Below, piece by piece: positions 8,033 to 17,955 of a stretch of DNA of 64,000 nt (positions are counted from its first letter, which is position 1; every line of letters starts with the position of its first letter). The DNA comes from Acidobacteriota bacterium (lineage in GTDB: Bacteria; Acidobacteriota; Blastocatellia; Pyrinomonadales; Pyrinomonadaceae): assembly GCA_029781855.1 (NCBI GenBank), contig JAKOVX010000021.1, forward strand, positions 47,315 through 111,314, given 5' to 3'. A program made the translations under genes and the position numbers. The notes under the pieces were generated by a model, which was not told where the DNA came from, did no database searches, and saw only the letters and a list, made by a program, of their open reading frames with translations.

Positions 8033-9739
8033 TCACTTTGCGGCGGCGAGCATGACGCGTGCGTTCTCGCGGGCGGCATCGGTGATCTGTTCGCCGGCGA
8101 GCATCCGGGCGATCTCCTCGACGCGTTCGGCGGGCTCGAGTTCGCGGATCGCGATCGACGTTTTGGCCTTTGCCATCGTCTTTTCAACGACAAAGTGCCG
8201 GTCGGCGAGCGATGCGATCTGCGGCTGATGCGTGACGCACATGACCTGCTGACGGGCCGAAAGTTCCTTGAGCTTTCGGCCGACGGCCTCTGCAACGCGT
8301 CCGCCGATGCCGACGTCGATCTCATCGAAAACCGCCGACTTGCCGCCGGAACCGCTCTTTGCGGTCGTCTTCAGGATCAGCATCAATCGAGACGCTTCGC
8401 CGCCGGACGCGATCTTGGCGAGCGGTTTCGGCGACTCGCCCGGATTGGCGGAGAAATAGAACTCGATCCGGTCGAAACCGTTCGCCGTGAATGCCCTCGC
8501 GTTTTCGTGATCCTTGAGCTCGCCGTCCGTCGGAGCGTCGATGCGGACCTCCAATTTCGCTTTCTCAAGAGCGACGTCACGAAAGCTTTCGACGACGCTT
8601 TTCTCGATGCGGCGGGCGGCGGCGGTGCGTGAATCGTGCAGTTTCGTCGCGGCAGACATGTACGCCGTGCGGGTTTCCGCCAAGTGTTTTCGGAGCTCGG
8701 CGGCGGTCAGGTCAGCGGTTTCGATGCCGGCAAGACGCGCCTCGGTGGCGGCGAGGTGCTCGAGCAGCGCCTCGACCGAATCGCCGTATTTGCGCTTGAG
8801 CCGCGAGATCTCAGCGAGGCGCGTTTCGATCTCGTCGAGGCGTTCGGGCGAAAATTCGAGCTTGTGGCGGAAATCGCGGGCGGCAAATGCCGCTTCCTCG
8901 AGCACCGCCTGCGCGGTGCGTATGCCTTCGCTAAATTCGAGGAATTTCGACTCAAATTCGCCAAGCTCGTCGATCTTTCGGGCGGCCCGTTCGAGTGTCG
9001 CGAGCGTCGCTTCGGTGTTGTCGTAGAGCAGGGCGTAGACGTCGCTGCTGAGCGAGGTGAGTTTTTCGACGTTGTTGAGCTGCCGCTTTTCTTCCTCGAG
9101 TTCGTCGTCCTCACCGACGCGGAGCCCGGCCGCCTTCAACTCAGTGACCTGAAATCGAAGTATGTCGAGGAGTTGGAGCTTTTCGGAATCGTCTTTTTCG
9201 AGTTCCGCGAGCTGCCGGCGGACGCTTGACCATTCGGCATATGCTGCGGCGGTTTGGGCCCGCAGGTCGGCATTGGCGGCATATTCGTCAAGCAGGGAAA
9301 CGTGCGTCGCGACGTCATAAAGGGCGGCCTGCTCGCCCTGGCCGTGAATGTCGACAAGGTGTTGGCCGATCCGCCGAAGCAGCGTCTGCGTTGCCATTTG
9401 GTCGTTGACAAAGATGCGATTCTTACCGGTGAGCGATATCTCACGACGGATGATGATCTCTGCTTCGCGGTCCTGGCCGAGCTCAATTCCGCTCTCGTCG
9501 AATTCGGATATAAGACCATCGCTAGGTGAAACGGTGAAGAGACCCTCGATCTGAGCGGATGATTCGCCTTCCTTGATCAGATCCGAGCTGACGCGTTCGC
9601 CGAGCAAGGCGGCGAGGCTGTCGACGATGATCGATTTGCCGGAGCCGGTCTCGCCGGTCAGGAGATTCAGGCCGCCGCCGAACTCGACGGTGAGCGAATC
9701 GATCAGAGCGACATTTTTTATCTTAAGAAGGCTTAACAC
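8033..9739 (-). CDS. recN: DNA repair protein RecN
   Basis: RecN is an SMC-like ATPase that acts on double-strand breaks in the cytoplasm. At 568 residues the length is normal. The N-terminal Walker A reads LTGETGSGKS at about 27-36. A long helical coiled-coil region rich in Glu, Leu and Ala covers about residues 150-370. The C-terminal half holds IASGGEASRLML (ABC signature), VFDEIDVGIGG (Walker B) and CVTHQPQIA. The start is GTG at 9739, 6 nt after the stop of the upstream carboxypeptidase gene, so the two appear to share a transcript. No SOS box was identified nearby. Confidence 0.95.
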   Translation of the reverse strand: MLSLLKIKNVALIDSLTVEFGGGLNLLTGETGSGKSIIVDSLAALLGERVSSDLIKEGESSAQIEGLFTVSPSDGLISEFDESGIELGQDREAEIIIRREISLTGKNRIFVNDQMATQTLLRRIGQHLVDIHGQGEQAALYDVATHVSLLDEYAANADLRAQTAAAYAEWSSVRRQLAELEKDDSEKLQLLDILRFQVTELKAAGLRVGEDDELEEEKRQLNNVEKLTSLSSDVYALLYDNTEATLATLERAARKIDELGEFESKFLEFSEGIRTAQAVLEEAAFAARDFRHKLEFSPERLDEIETRLAEISRLKRKYGDSVEALLEHLAATEARLAGIETADLTAAELRKHLAETRTAYMSAATKLHDSRTAAARRIEKSVVESFRDVALEKAKLEVRIDAPTDGELKDHENARAFTANGFDRIEFYFSANPGESPKPLAKIASGGEASRLMLILKTTAKSGSGGKSAVFDEIDVGIGGRVAEAVGRKLKELSARQQVMCVTHQPQIASLADRHFVVEKTMAKAKTSIAIRELEPAERVEEIARMLAGEQITDAARENARVMLAAAK

Positions 9740-9745
9740 TTGCTA

Positions 9746-11059
9746 TCATTTGATCCGCGGAACGACGCCTTCGCCCTTGAACCAGCGGCCGCCGGAGAAG
9801 ATCGCGTCGGGCGGGTACGCCTTTTCGAGGTCGGCCGCACGCCAATCGATCACTCGATCGGTCCGGTAAAACATAAACTCGCCGAGCTCGCCGACCTTGA
9901 GCGACCCGAGCCGCTGAAAGACGTAAAACCTCGAGGCATCGTACGTTTCAAGTCCGGTCAAATTCTTCAGATCTCCGATCGCACGAATAAAATTCGGGGC
10001 CGACATGCTTGCCCGGCGACGCTCCGTGTTGACGGCGATGTCCGCTTTGTAGATGTTAGCAGTTTCTCCCAGGGTTACGATATTCGCACCGCGAAAAATG
10101 AAATTGAAGAGGCCGTTCGAGCTGTTCGGCGGGAGCGAGAGATAGGCCTGCGTGCTGATGTCTTTTTCCTTGCCGGTCGCGAGAACATTCATCGCGGTGA
10201 CGAAGGCGACGAAGTTCATTTTCACCAAAAACATCTCGTCGACGCCGTAGAGGGCACCGGTCTCGACCAGGATGACCGGCGTTCCCCACGCGGAGAAATT
10301 GTCGCCGAAGGCGGAGGGCGTGTAGCCGTCGTCGTATCGGGCAATGTGGCCGGGAATGAACCTCTGCAGTGCCTCGACCATCGCCGAGGCGACGCGTTTG
10401 TTGCGTTCGAGGCCTTCTGTATTCGTTTTGGCGGCATCACCGTACACGACCAGCAGCGAGATCGTGGCCTGCTCGGTGGTGCGTCCGACCGTCGTCAGCG
10501 ATTGCTGGTTATGGAGGTTGAATCCGATGTCAGGCGACCAGTCGTCACGCAGTTTCTTCAGTAATTGTGCTTCCGGAGTTACAAGGTTGACGGCGTCGCG
10601 GTTGATGTCGATGCCCTGCAGGCTGCGGCGCTGAAAGGCCTCGGCGCCGTCCGGGTTGAGCATCGGCACAACGCGGATCGTCAGGGTTTCCTCGATCTTT
10701 TTGACCCAGTCCAGATCGCGGTGCGTCTGAAAATAGGCGAGCATATCGATCGCGGCCGACGTCGCAGTCGGTTCGTCGCCATGCATCTGCGACCACATGA
10801 ACACCTTCATCGGGCCGCGGCCGAATTCGACCTGATAGATCTCGCGGTTCGCGTAGCTGCGGCCCACCTCATCGACCTTGAGCCCGAGCTTTTTGAGCTG
10901 CTCGAGATAGACCTTAAGGTCAGCGTGCCGGACGTCGGACGGAAACTTGTTGGAAATATGGTCCTTTTCCCACATCGCGGCGAGCTCAGATGCAGTTTGA
11001 GTGTATGCGTTCATCGTGATGAATGTCGCAGCGAGGAAGACCGCGAATATGAATTTCAT
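9746..11059 (-). CDS. Secreted M14-family zinc carboxypeptidase
   Basis: A signal peptide is clear in the first 20 residues (MKFIFAVFLAATFITMNAYT). The zinc site follows the M14 plan: His93 and Glu96 in QMHGDEPT, then His183 in GFNLHNQQ. The catalytic glutamate is probably Glu266 in ILVETGAL. NPDGAEAFQRR and INRDA fit the substrate-binding region. The enzyme would trim C-terminal residues of peptides, or act on peptidoglycan peptides, outside the cytoplasm. The C-terminal 130 residues are an extra domain I cannot assign. It lies directly upstream of recN, an unusual pairing with no evident functional link. Confidence 0.85.
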   Translation of the reverse strand: MKFIFAVFLAATFITMNAYTQTASELAAMWEKDHISNKFPSDVRHADLKVYLEQLKKLGLKVDEVGRSYANREIYQVEFGRGPMKVFMWSQMHGDEPTATSAAIDMLAYFQTHRDLDWVKKIEETLTIRVVPMLNPDGAEAFQRRSLQGIDINRDAVNLVTPEAQLLKKLRDDWSPDIGFNLHNQQSLTTVGRTTEQATISLLVVYGDAAKTNTEGLERNKRVASAMVEALQRFIPGHIARYDDGYTPSAFGDNFSAWGTPVILVETGALYGVDEMFLVKMNFVAFVTAMNVLATGKEKDISTQAYLSLPPNSSNGLFNFIFRGANIVTLGETANIYKADIAVNTERRRASMSAPNFIRAIGDLKNLTGLETYDASRFYVFQRLGSLKVGELGEFMFYRTDRVIDWRAADLEKAYPPDAIFSGGRWFKGEGVVPRIK

Positions 11060-11218
11060 ATCCCATAAGATAAACTGCTTTGTCCTTTTGATTCAAGCTT
11101 TAGGGCGAGTATTTATGTTACTTTGGGACTTCGGTCGACCACACGAATTTTTGTACGGTTCCGCAAAAAACCCTGATACGATATCGTCATACTTACAGTT
11201 CAATTACGGAGGGATCGA

Positions 11219-11575
11219 ATGGGAGCTTTCTTACTGACTACGGACAGCGTGATATTGTGCCCGCATGGCGGCATCGTTACGCATGTTCCGACTACCTTTA
11301 CGACATATCGGGTCCAGGGCAGGCGGCCGATGCTGATGACCGATGAATATCTGATTGCCGGCTGTACGGGTACGGGTGGGCCGATGGGCGGCTGTTTCCG
11401 CATCCAATGGGTCACCGGTTCGACCATGCTGATCGTCAAGGGCGTCCCGGTGCTGACGCAGTCGAGTGTCGGGATCTGCCTGACGTCGGCCGGAGTGGCG
11501 AGCGGGCCGGCGATCATCGCTTCGGTACAACTGATGGTGCAGGAACCGAGCGAATACACAAATATCAACGACTAG
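11219..11575 (+). CDS. PAAR-like small protein, orphan
   Basis: The protein has 118 residues, a good ribosome site (GGAGG about 8 nt before ATG 11219) and no signal peptide. Its layout recalls PAAR-like or DUF4280-type proteins that cap contractile injection spikes: VILCPHGGIVTHVP, LIAGCTGTGGPMGGCFRIQW, PVLTQSSVGIC and a glycine- and serine-rich rest with four spaced cysteines. No injection-system gene lies next to it. Its 3' end overlaps the convergent debranching-enzyme gene by 11 bp. The assignment rests on pattern only; it could also be an unrelated small beta-rich protein. Confidence 0.45.
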   Translation: MGAFLLTTDSVILCPHGGIVTHVPTTFTTYRVQGRRPMLMTDEYLIAGCTGTGGPMGGCFRIQWVTGSTMLIVKGVPVLTQSSVGICLTSAGVASGPAIIASVQLMVQEPSEYTNIND

Positions 11576-13511
11576 CCGCTACGGCGACGCGAAGCAGTTC
11601 GGCGACGCTCCAGGCCTGGGCAAAGCATCCACACGGCGCGTGCGGCGGATCGGCGTAGAAGATTTCGGAGACCTGGCCGAGGCCAGCCTGGGAGAGGTGT
11701 GGTTCAAATCCCTTGATGATCGCGTCCACGGTCGCAATGTCGTCCGGATAGACGCGGCGATAGGCGTCGACATATCCACCGATGAGCCACGCCCAGACCG
11801 TTCCCTGATGATACGCAGAGTCGCGTTCGAACGGGCTGCCGATATATACCGGGCAGTATCGCGGATCGGCCGGCGACAGGGAACGGAGGCCGACCGGCGT
11901 TAACAGATCTGCCGCCACTCGGTCGACGACCTTGCGAGCCTTTATGTCGTCGAGCATCGAATGCGGCAAGCTCACCGCGAAGATCTGATTCGGCCGAATT
12001 GATCCGTCGCGTGTCCCGTCCTCGATGACATCGTAGAGGCAATCTTCGTCATCATTCCAAAACGCAGCATTGAAACTCTGGCGGCACATATCGGCGAGGT
12101 CGTCGAATTTATCGGTGTCCGCATTGGTGCCATAAACGAGACTGAGATCCGACATTATGCGAAGGGCATTGTACCAGAGAGCCTGGATCTCGACCGGTTT
12201 GCCGGTGCGTGGTGTGATCACGAGATCGCCGATCTTGGCGTCCATCCAAGTCAGTTGAACTCCGGGCTCGCCGGCATAGAGCAGGCCGTCGGTGTCGACG
12301 TGGATGTTGTACCGCGTTCCCTGGAGGTGCCAGTCGATGATGTTGGCGAGCTTCTTATAGAGGGCACCTTTGACGATCTTGTTATCACCGGTCGCGGCGA
12401 TGTATGCGCGGATCGCTTCGAAATACCAGAGCGTTGCGTCAACCGTGTTGTATTCGGCTTCCTCGCCTTCGTCGGGAAACCGGTTCGGCAGCATTCCCTG
12501 CGAGATGTGTTTGGCAAATTCGTTGATGACGTTTCGGGCGATCTCGGGCCGTCCGGCTGCGAGCGTCAGGCCGTTCAAGGCGATCATCGTATCGCGGCCC
12601 CAATCCGAAAACCACGGATAGCCCGCTATGACAGTCTGCCCGTTGCCGCGTTTTACAATGAACTGGTCGGCTGCGAGCACAAGATCGCGGACCATGCCGC
12701 TTGCGTCCGGTACCAACGAAACAAGTTGATCGCGGCGCTCGATCGCGGCAGCCGTAAGTTCGGCAAAATCGTCGGTGACCTTTTCGTCCGCAGACGCGAT
12801 CACGGTGGCGGCATCGGCGAGATCGAATTTCATCACGAACGGCTGAAACAGGTCCTCCTGATAGTCGAATCCACGCTCTTTCTCGATGCCGTATTCAAAA
12901 TCTCGGTACCAGTAACCGCTATTTTGGACGGCGGCGGCGTTGTGCACGAAAAAGATCGGCGGCATCGCGGCGTACGGCTGCATTTCTACAGAACCGTTGC
13001 TTTCCTTAAATTCGACCGCAAATTCGCTGTTGCCGTGCTGCAGGTGATGATAATCGACAAACGAGAGCAGTGGGCGTAGCTCGAGGTCTATCTTTTGGGC
13101 TTTTTTCGATGACGCAACGCTCCATGAAGCTGCGACGGCGTTGCGGCCGTAGATCATGAAGACGCGTTTTTCAATCACGACCCCATCAAGGTCAAATGTC
13201 CAGATAGGGAACGGATCGAGGCGAAACGAGGTGATCAGCTTGTAGCCCTCGGGGTGTACGGTGCCGGGAAATGAATTTGCGGAAATGTCGTAGCGTTTGC
13301 CGTCGACGTAAACGGTCTCCTCGTACTTCGACAGCATCGAGATCCGTCCGAGCGGCGGCCTCGTCGCGGCGGTCAACAGCCCGTGATAGCGGCGATTATT
13401 GGCGCCGGAGATCGTGCCCGAGGCAAATCCGCCGATGCCGTTCGTCTCTAGCCATTCGCGGCTGGTCGCTGCCGCAAAATCCGTGCATATTGTGGAGTCG
13501 AAACTTATCAT
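11565..13511 (-). CDS. Amylo-alpha-1,6-glucosidase / glycogen debranching-type enzyme
   Basis: This 648-residue protein has the two-part build of archaeal/bacterial-type glycogen debranching enzymes. The N-terminal sandwich domain begins SREWLETNGIGGFASGT and includes NNRRYHGLL. The C-terminal (alpha/alpha)6 catalytic domain holds GYPWFSDWGRDTMIALNGLT near 300, FPDEGEEAEYNTVDATLWYF, and YHQGTVWAWLIGGYVDAYRR towards the end. It should hydrolyse alpha-1,6 branch points in glycogen or related glucans in the cytoplasm. It is full length with an ATG at 13511. The following glycosyltransferase gene is on the same strand. Its last codons overlap the end of the PAAR-like gene on the other strand. Confidence 0.9.
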   Translation of the reverse strand: MISFDSTICTDFAAATSREWLETNGIGGFASGTISGANNRRYHGLLTAATRPPLGRISMLSKYEETVYVDGKRYDISANSFPGTVHPEGYKLITSFRLDPFPIWTFDLDGVVIEKRVFMIYGRNAVAASWSVASSKKAQKIDLELRPLLSFVDYHHLQHGNSEFAVEFKESNGSVEMQPYAAMPPIFFVHNAAAVQNSGYWYRDFEYGIEKERGFDYQEDLFQPFVMKFDLADAATVIASADEKVTDDFAELTAAAIERRDQLVSLVPDASGMVRDLVLAADQFIVKRGNGQTVIAGYPWFSDWGRDTMIALNGLTLAAGRPEIARNVINEFAKHISQGMLPNRFPDEGEEAEYNTVDATLWYFEAIRAYIAATGDNKIVKGALYKKLANIIDWHLQGTRYNIHVDTDGLLYAGEPGVQLTWMDAKIGDLVITPRTGKPVEIQALWYNALRIMSDLSLVYGTNADTDKFDDLADMCRQSFNAAFWNDDEDCLYDVIEDGTRDGSIRPNQIFAVSLPHSMLDDIKARKVVDRVAADLLTPVGLRSLSPADPRYCPVYIGSPFERDSAYHQGTVWAWLIGGYVDAYRRVYPDDIATVDAIIKGFEPHLSQAGLGQVSEIFYADPPHAPCGCFAQAWSVAELLRVAVAASR

Positions 13512-13577
13512 CGCTAAGCTAAATCTGTCGTGGCCCGTCAGGTATTCCAGGGCGGCTGCGAAGCCATAGACAGAATA

Positions 13578-14681
13578 TCAAGTATCCGTTGTCGGGCAAA
13601 TCTGCCGATAGAGGCCTTCGGTGGCGTCGAGCATCCGCTCAACGGAAAAGCTCTCGACCGCCATTATCTGCAATGCCGAACCGATCGATGCACGACCTAT
13701 GTCATCGGCAAGCAATTCGACGATCGCACTCGCAAGCGCGACCGGGTCATTTACCGGCGTGAGAATCCCCGCGTCTCCGAGCAGTACCTTGGCTCCGTCG
13801 GTATCGGTTGCTATGACCGCGACGCCGCGGGCCATCGCCTCGAGGATCGCGAGCCCGAAACTCTCCGTCCGCGACGGCGAAACAAAAATGTCGAGCGCGG
13901 AATAGAACGGCCCGGTATCGTCGAGCCAGTCGAGCCACAGAAACCTCTCCTCGAGCCCGAACACCTTTACAAGCCTGCGTAGTTCGCGTCGGAATTTGCC
14001 GTCGGGCGAATGATCGGTCCCCGCGATCACGAACCTGCAATTTGGGTCAATCTTGGCTATCTCGTGGGCGGCTAGGACGAATTCCCGCTGGCCTTTGAGC
14101 GGTTTGAGTTCGCCGAGCGTTCCGACAAGCGGGGCGTCCGGCGGGATGGCGTGAAATTCGCGAAAACGCCGGCCCATTTCATCCTTCTCCTGATCTCCCG
14201 TAATGTCCAGGCCATTAGGGATCACATGCACCTTTTTCGGCGGGAAGATCTTTTCGAGCTCGACACTCACCGCAGGCGAGACCGCGATGGCCGCGGCGGC
14301 GTTCCGCAGAGCGAGCTTATGGAAAGGCTTGAGCGGGAACATCACGTGCCGCGTCAGGACAAAGCTGGTTTCTTTTGAAATACGGCTGGCGATCGCCGCG
14401 GCGATGTAGTCGCGGGCGACGTGGGCGTGGACGATATCGATCTTGTTTTCGACTAGAAACTGACCGATCCGCTTGGCGCTGAACATCCCGAAAGAATTGC
14501 GGATCGAGACGTAATGGAAATTGTCGGGCGGAATGAAATCCAGCCGGTCCTGCCACTCGTTTGTCGGCCGTATCGCAACAAAAACTTCGTGGCCGCGCTG
14601 CTGCAGACCGCGACAGAGATCGACAAAGTGACGCTCGCCGCCGCCGAAGGTTTTCGCCGATGATAATTGCAGGATACGCAC
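13578..14681 (-). CDS. GT4-family glycosyltransferase
   Basis: The protein has 367 residues and starts at GTG 14681. The N-terminal domain opens LQLSSAKTFGGGERHFVDLC, the classic GT-B glycine loop. DIVHAHVARDYIAA and VIPNGLD follow. The C-terminal half holds LGELKPLKGQREFVLAA, then the donor-binding stretch VSPSRTESFGLAILEAMARG with the E-x7-E spacing typical of GT4. It would transfer a sugar from a nucleotide donor onto a lipid-linked or other acceptor at the cytoplasmic side of the membrane. It lies apart from the main glycan locus, next to the debranching enzyme, so its acceptor is unclear. Confidence 0.85.
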   Translation of the reverse strand: MRILQLSSAKTFGGGERHFVDLCRGLQQRGHEVFVAIRPTNEWQDRLDFIPPDNFHYVSIRNSFGMFSAKRIGQFLVENKIDIVHAHVARDYIAAAIASRISKETSFVLTRHVMFPLKPFHKLALRNAAAAIAVSPAVSVELEKIFPPKKVHVIPNGLDITGDQEKDEMGRRFREFHAIPPDAPLVGTLGELKPLKGQREFVLAAHEIAKIDPNCRFVIAGTDHSPDGKFRRELRRLVKVFGLEERFLWLDWLDDTGPFYSALDIFVSPSRTESFGLAILEAMARGVAVIATDTDGAKVLLGDAGILTPVNDPVALASAIVELLADDIGRASIGSALQIMAVESFSVERMLDATEGLYRQICPTTDT

Positions 14682-14766
14682 CTCAAAAGATTACACGGAT
14701 GAGTGGCTAAAAAAAAGTTGGTGCCGGAGATTCATCGCGCGAGGGAACGAGACTCGTACAAAGCGC

Positions 14767-14797
14767 AAAAAAAGGGGCCACCGTTCCCGATGGCCCC
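14767..14797 (-). terminator. Rho-independent terminator after the first TonB-dependent receptor
   Basis: Read on the minus strand, GGGGCCA and TGGCCCC pair around a 10-nt loop and are followed by seven T residues. It sits 24 bp past the stop of the receptor gene that ends at 14821. Confidence 0.9.
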
Positions 14798-14820
14798 GAA
14801 AATTCTCCAAAGGAGAAGAA

Positions 14821-17800
14821 TTAGAACTGAAGGCGAGCCGACAGTTGAACCTGACGTTCGCGATAAAGCGTACTGTCAGTCGTCGTAACCTGCTGGAACG
14901 ACGTGTTGTAGTTAAGCGTTGTGCCAGAACGCGTATAAAGCGTGCTGTTCACACCGAATATGTGAGTTCTGTTTGCGATATTGAAAACCTCGCCGAGGAA
15001 CTCGATATTCACGGTTTCAGTAATACGGAACCTCTTAGAGAGACGAGCATCAAAGTTCAGGATGTTCGGCAGACGGTAGAAGTTACGCGGATTGAGCGGA
15101 AAACGGTTGTCGCCGTTCGTATTGTTCAAGCTCGTGCCCGACACCGTTCCGTCATAGGGACGGCCCGAGTAGAAGGTCATGATCGGAGCAAACGACCAAC
15201 CGTTAAGGAGGTAGTTGTAGCCCGACTTGTAGCTGCCCTTGTAGAACTTCGGTGCCCAGACAGCACTGACTACGAACTTATGCCGTACGTCGAAGTTGCT
15301 GGGGCCGTTGTCGTAGCTGCGGTCGAACAGATCGTACGGGCTGTTCGTCTGCGTGAACGTTGCCGAGTTCTGGTTGGTATCACGAGCACTCGCGAGAGTG
15401 TAGCTCGCCTGGAACTGCAGACCATCCGTAAATCGGCGATTAGCCGCGAAAACTACCGCATTGTAGTTCGAGGTCACCGTGCTCTGGATCTGGGTCATTG
15501 CCTGCGTACCGGTCACTCGCGAATAGAACGGTATCGAGAACGTGCTGCCGGATGCAGGTCCGCCGTTGACCGTAAAGGTCGTCGAGGTTCCTGACGGCTG
15601 GTAGTTAAGGTCGACGAACGTCGGCAAGCTCTGTCCGATGCTGCCGATGTACGAAACCGAAACCGATGTGTTCCGTGCGATCTGGCGTTCGAGAATGATG
15701 TCGAACTGATGGATCAAAGGTGCCTGGAAGTTCTTGGAGAAGAACTGAATGGCACCGCTCGACACCGACAGGGTCGACGGGTTGATAATGAACGGGAACA
15801 CCGGAGCGTTCGCCGCGGTTGCCGAAATGCTCACCTGCGACTGGCCGCCCAGATTCGAAGTGTTGATCAACGCATTGTAAAGCGTCGAGTTTTGGATGCG
15901 GCCATAGTAGATACCCCAGCCTCCACGAACGCTTGTTTTCCCGTCGCCGAAAACGTCATAGGCAAATCCAACGCGGGGGCCGAAGTTGTTCTTGTCGCTC
16001 GGCAATTTTGATGTAGCTTCAGCGATCGTCCGTCCGTCTTGCGGAATAACGGTCGTGCTGATACCCGGAAGCGGCGGAGCCGGCATCTTGATATATTCCC
16101 AGCGAAGACCGAGGTTAACGGTCAGACGCGGGGTGATGCGGAAATCGTCCTGAGCGAAGAAATCGATGTCCCACGTGTGGAACTTGATACCGGGCGATCC
16201 GACACCCTGCTGATAGTTGCTGGTGTAGCACTTACCAACAAAGCGCGTACCGGTCGCACAACCGGTCGTTCCCGGCAGGCCAACCGAGTAACCAATGTAA
16301 TCAATGATGAAATCGTTGATGTTGTTGTACGAATATGCGCCTGCCTCGAAACGGAGGTTCGCGATATCGTCAGAAACACGGTTGAGGTCGCCGCCGAATT
16401 TGAACGAATGACGTCCGGAAATGTAAGTGAACGAATCGGCGAACTGATAGCGCCTTTCATCAGGATATTTCGGCCTTTCGAGGAAGGTCGGCGTACCGAA
16501 TTCGAGACCGTTCGTCAGAAAGATGTCAGGAGAGCGGACACCGCCGACTGCCGTACTGGAGGTCGTCGGTTCGCCCGGCAGCGGCGGCGTGCTGAATTCA
16601 TATTCAAAATCGCGGCCGTACTGGAATCGGAACTCATTGAGCATGTTCGACGAAAAAGTTGTCTGCAGCTTGGCATTGACCGAATCCACGTCGACAAAGT
16701 CGTCACCGTAGCTCGAACGTCCACGCGTGTTGACCGCCTGCGTCTGGATGCCATTCGGCGAATCCCACCGCATGCGGTTGTAGCTGATGCTAAACGAATT
16801 CTTGCTGTTGATATTCCAGTCGATCTTCGGGAAGAAGAGGGTCTGGTCGCCTTTTCTGGGGGTCTGGCCGGTAAGCGAATTGATGAACGACAGTCCGGCG
16901 TCGATCTGAGCGGTGGTCAAACCTCGAGCGAGAAGCGTTGTACGGTTTACGGTGTTCAGGTAGTTAGGATTCGTGAACACGGAAAGGCCAGGGAAGTTGC
17001 GTTTCTGCTGGTCGTAATTGAAGTAGAAGAACAGACGATCCTTGATGATCGGGCCGCCGACGTCGCCGCCCCACTGCTGACGAAGATCGGGCGGTTTGGC
17101 ATCGACGAGGGTCGAAACGCCATTGACCAGGATCGACTGGAAAGCACGAGGGTTGCGGGCGCCATTGGCGTTGTTGCGGTTGTAGTAAAAAGCACCGCCG
17201 TGAAATTCGTTCGTACCGCTCTTGGTGACAGCGTTGGTCACGCCGCCGGCCGAACGGCCATATTCCGCCGAGTAGTTCGACGTGTTGATCTGAAACTCGC
17301 GAACCGCCGACTGGCTGATCACGTAATTGATACGCGTACGGCCGCGTTCCTCAGAGAAGAAAGCCTGGTTGTTGTCGCCGCCGTCGATAGTGTTGTTGTT
17401 GAGCAGTCCCGAAATACCGCGGAAGCTGATCAAACCGAACGTGCCGTCCGGAACTGTTCCCGGCGCGAGCAGTGCGAAGTTGGACCATCGGCGGCCATTG
17501 ATCGGCAGCTCGTTGATCGACGTTTGGTTAACGTTCAGCGAGTTGCCGTTATCGTTCGTGTTGACGACCGGAGCCTCGGCCGTGACATCGACGACTGCTT
17601 CAGCAGTGCCGACGGTCAGTTTTGCGTCAACCGCCGTCGAGCGGCCGACCTCGACAACGATGTTCGTGGCCTTCGACGGAGCAAAGCTGCCGGCCGAAAA
17701 CTCGACCGTGTAGGTGCCCGGTTGGAGGTTGGTCACGCGATAAACGCCATCTTCGTTGGCGGTAACGGTGACCGATGCATTGGTGCCATCGTTTGTGACC

Positions 17801-17955
17801 TTAACGGTCGCATTCGAAACGATCGCACCCTGCGGATCGACGACGCGTCCATTTATGCCACCGGCAGTCGTGGACTGGGCAAAAGCCTGTCCGGCAAAGA
17901 TCAGCACGCAAAATGCGGTCGCTGAAATAATTTTTTTCATTAAGTTACTTGTCAT
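14821..17955 (-). CDS. Oar-like TonB-dependent receptor with carboxypeptidase-regulatory domain
   Basis: From ATG 17955 the protein has about 1,044 residues. A signal peptide (MKKIISATAFCVLIFAGQAFAQ) is followed by a CarboxypepD-regulatory-like domain (GGINGRVVDPQGAIVSNATV to about residue 100). A plug region follows (ELPINGRRWSNFALLAPG), then a long beta-barrel with many aromatic-ended strands. The protein ends in LSARLQF, a typical outer-membrane C-terminal strand with terminal Phe. Such Oar-like proteins are abundant in Acidobacteriota and sit in the outer membrane; the cargo is unknown. The frame stays open to 18120, but the signal peptide fixes the start near 17955. There is no partner lipoprotein next to it, unlike Bacteroidota SusCD pairs. 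Confidence 0.85.
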   Translation of the reverse strand: MTSNLMKKIISATAFCVLIFAGQAFAQSTTAGGINGRVVDPQGAIVSNATVKVTNDGTNASVTVTANEDGVYRVTNLQPGTYTVEFSAGSFAPSKATNIVVEVGRSTAVDAKLTVGTAEAVVDVTAEAPVVNTNDNGNSLNVNQTSINELPINGRRWSNFALLAPGTVPDGTFGLISFRGISGLLNNNTIDGGDNNQAFFSEERGRTRINYVISQSAVREFQINTSNYSAEYGRSAGGVTNAVTKSGTNEFHGGAFYYNRNNANGARNPRAFQSILVNGVSTLVDAKPPDLRQQWGGDVGGPIIKDRLFFYFNYDQQKRNFPGLSVFTNPNYLNTVNRTTLLARGLTTAQIDAGLSFINSLTGQTPRKGDQTLFFPKIDWNINSKNSFSISYNRMRWDSPNGIQTQAVNTRGRSSYGDDFVDVDSVNAKLQTTFSSNMLNEFRFQYGRDFEYEFSTPPLPGEPTTSSTAVGGVRSPDIFLTNGLEFGTPTFLERPKYPDERRYQFADSFTYISGRHSFKFGGDLNRVSDDIANLRFEAGAYSYNNINDFIIDYIGYSVGLPGTTGCATGTRFVGKCYTSNYQQGVGSPGIKFHTWDIDFFAQDDFRITPRLTVNLGLRWEYIKMPAPPLPGISTTVIPQDGRTIAEATSKLPSDKNNFGPRVGFAYDVFGDGKTSVRGGWGIYYGRIQNSTLYNALINTSNLGGQSQVSISATAANAPVFPFIINPSTLSVSSGAIQFFSKNFQAPLIHQFDIILERQIARNTSVSVSYIGSIGQSLPTFVDLNYQPSGTSTTFTVNGGPASGSTFSIPFYSRVTGTQAMTQIQSTVTSNYNAVVFAANRRFTDGLQFQASYTLASARDTNQNSATFTQTNSPYDLFDRSYDNGPSNFDVRHKFVVSAVWAPKFYKGSYKSGYNYLLNGWSFAPIMTFYSGRPYDGTVSGTSLNNTNGDNRFPLNPRNFYRLPNILNFDARLSKRFRITETVNIEFLGEVFNIANRTHIFGVNSTLYTRSGTTLNYNTSFQQVTTTDSTLYRERQVQLSARLQF

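Noticed and set aside
12255..13079. Plus-strand frame of 274 residues opposite the debranching-enzyme gene
   Set aside because: Antisense to a conserved glycosidase; no ribosome site or motif.
16039..17925. Plus-strand frame of 628 residues opposite the first receptor gene
   Set aside because: Antisense to a receptor with signal peptide, regulatory domain and terminator; composition is Arg/Val/Asp-rich and non-globular.
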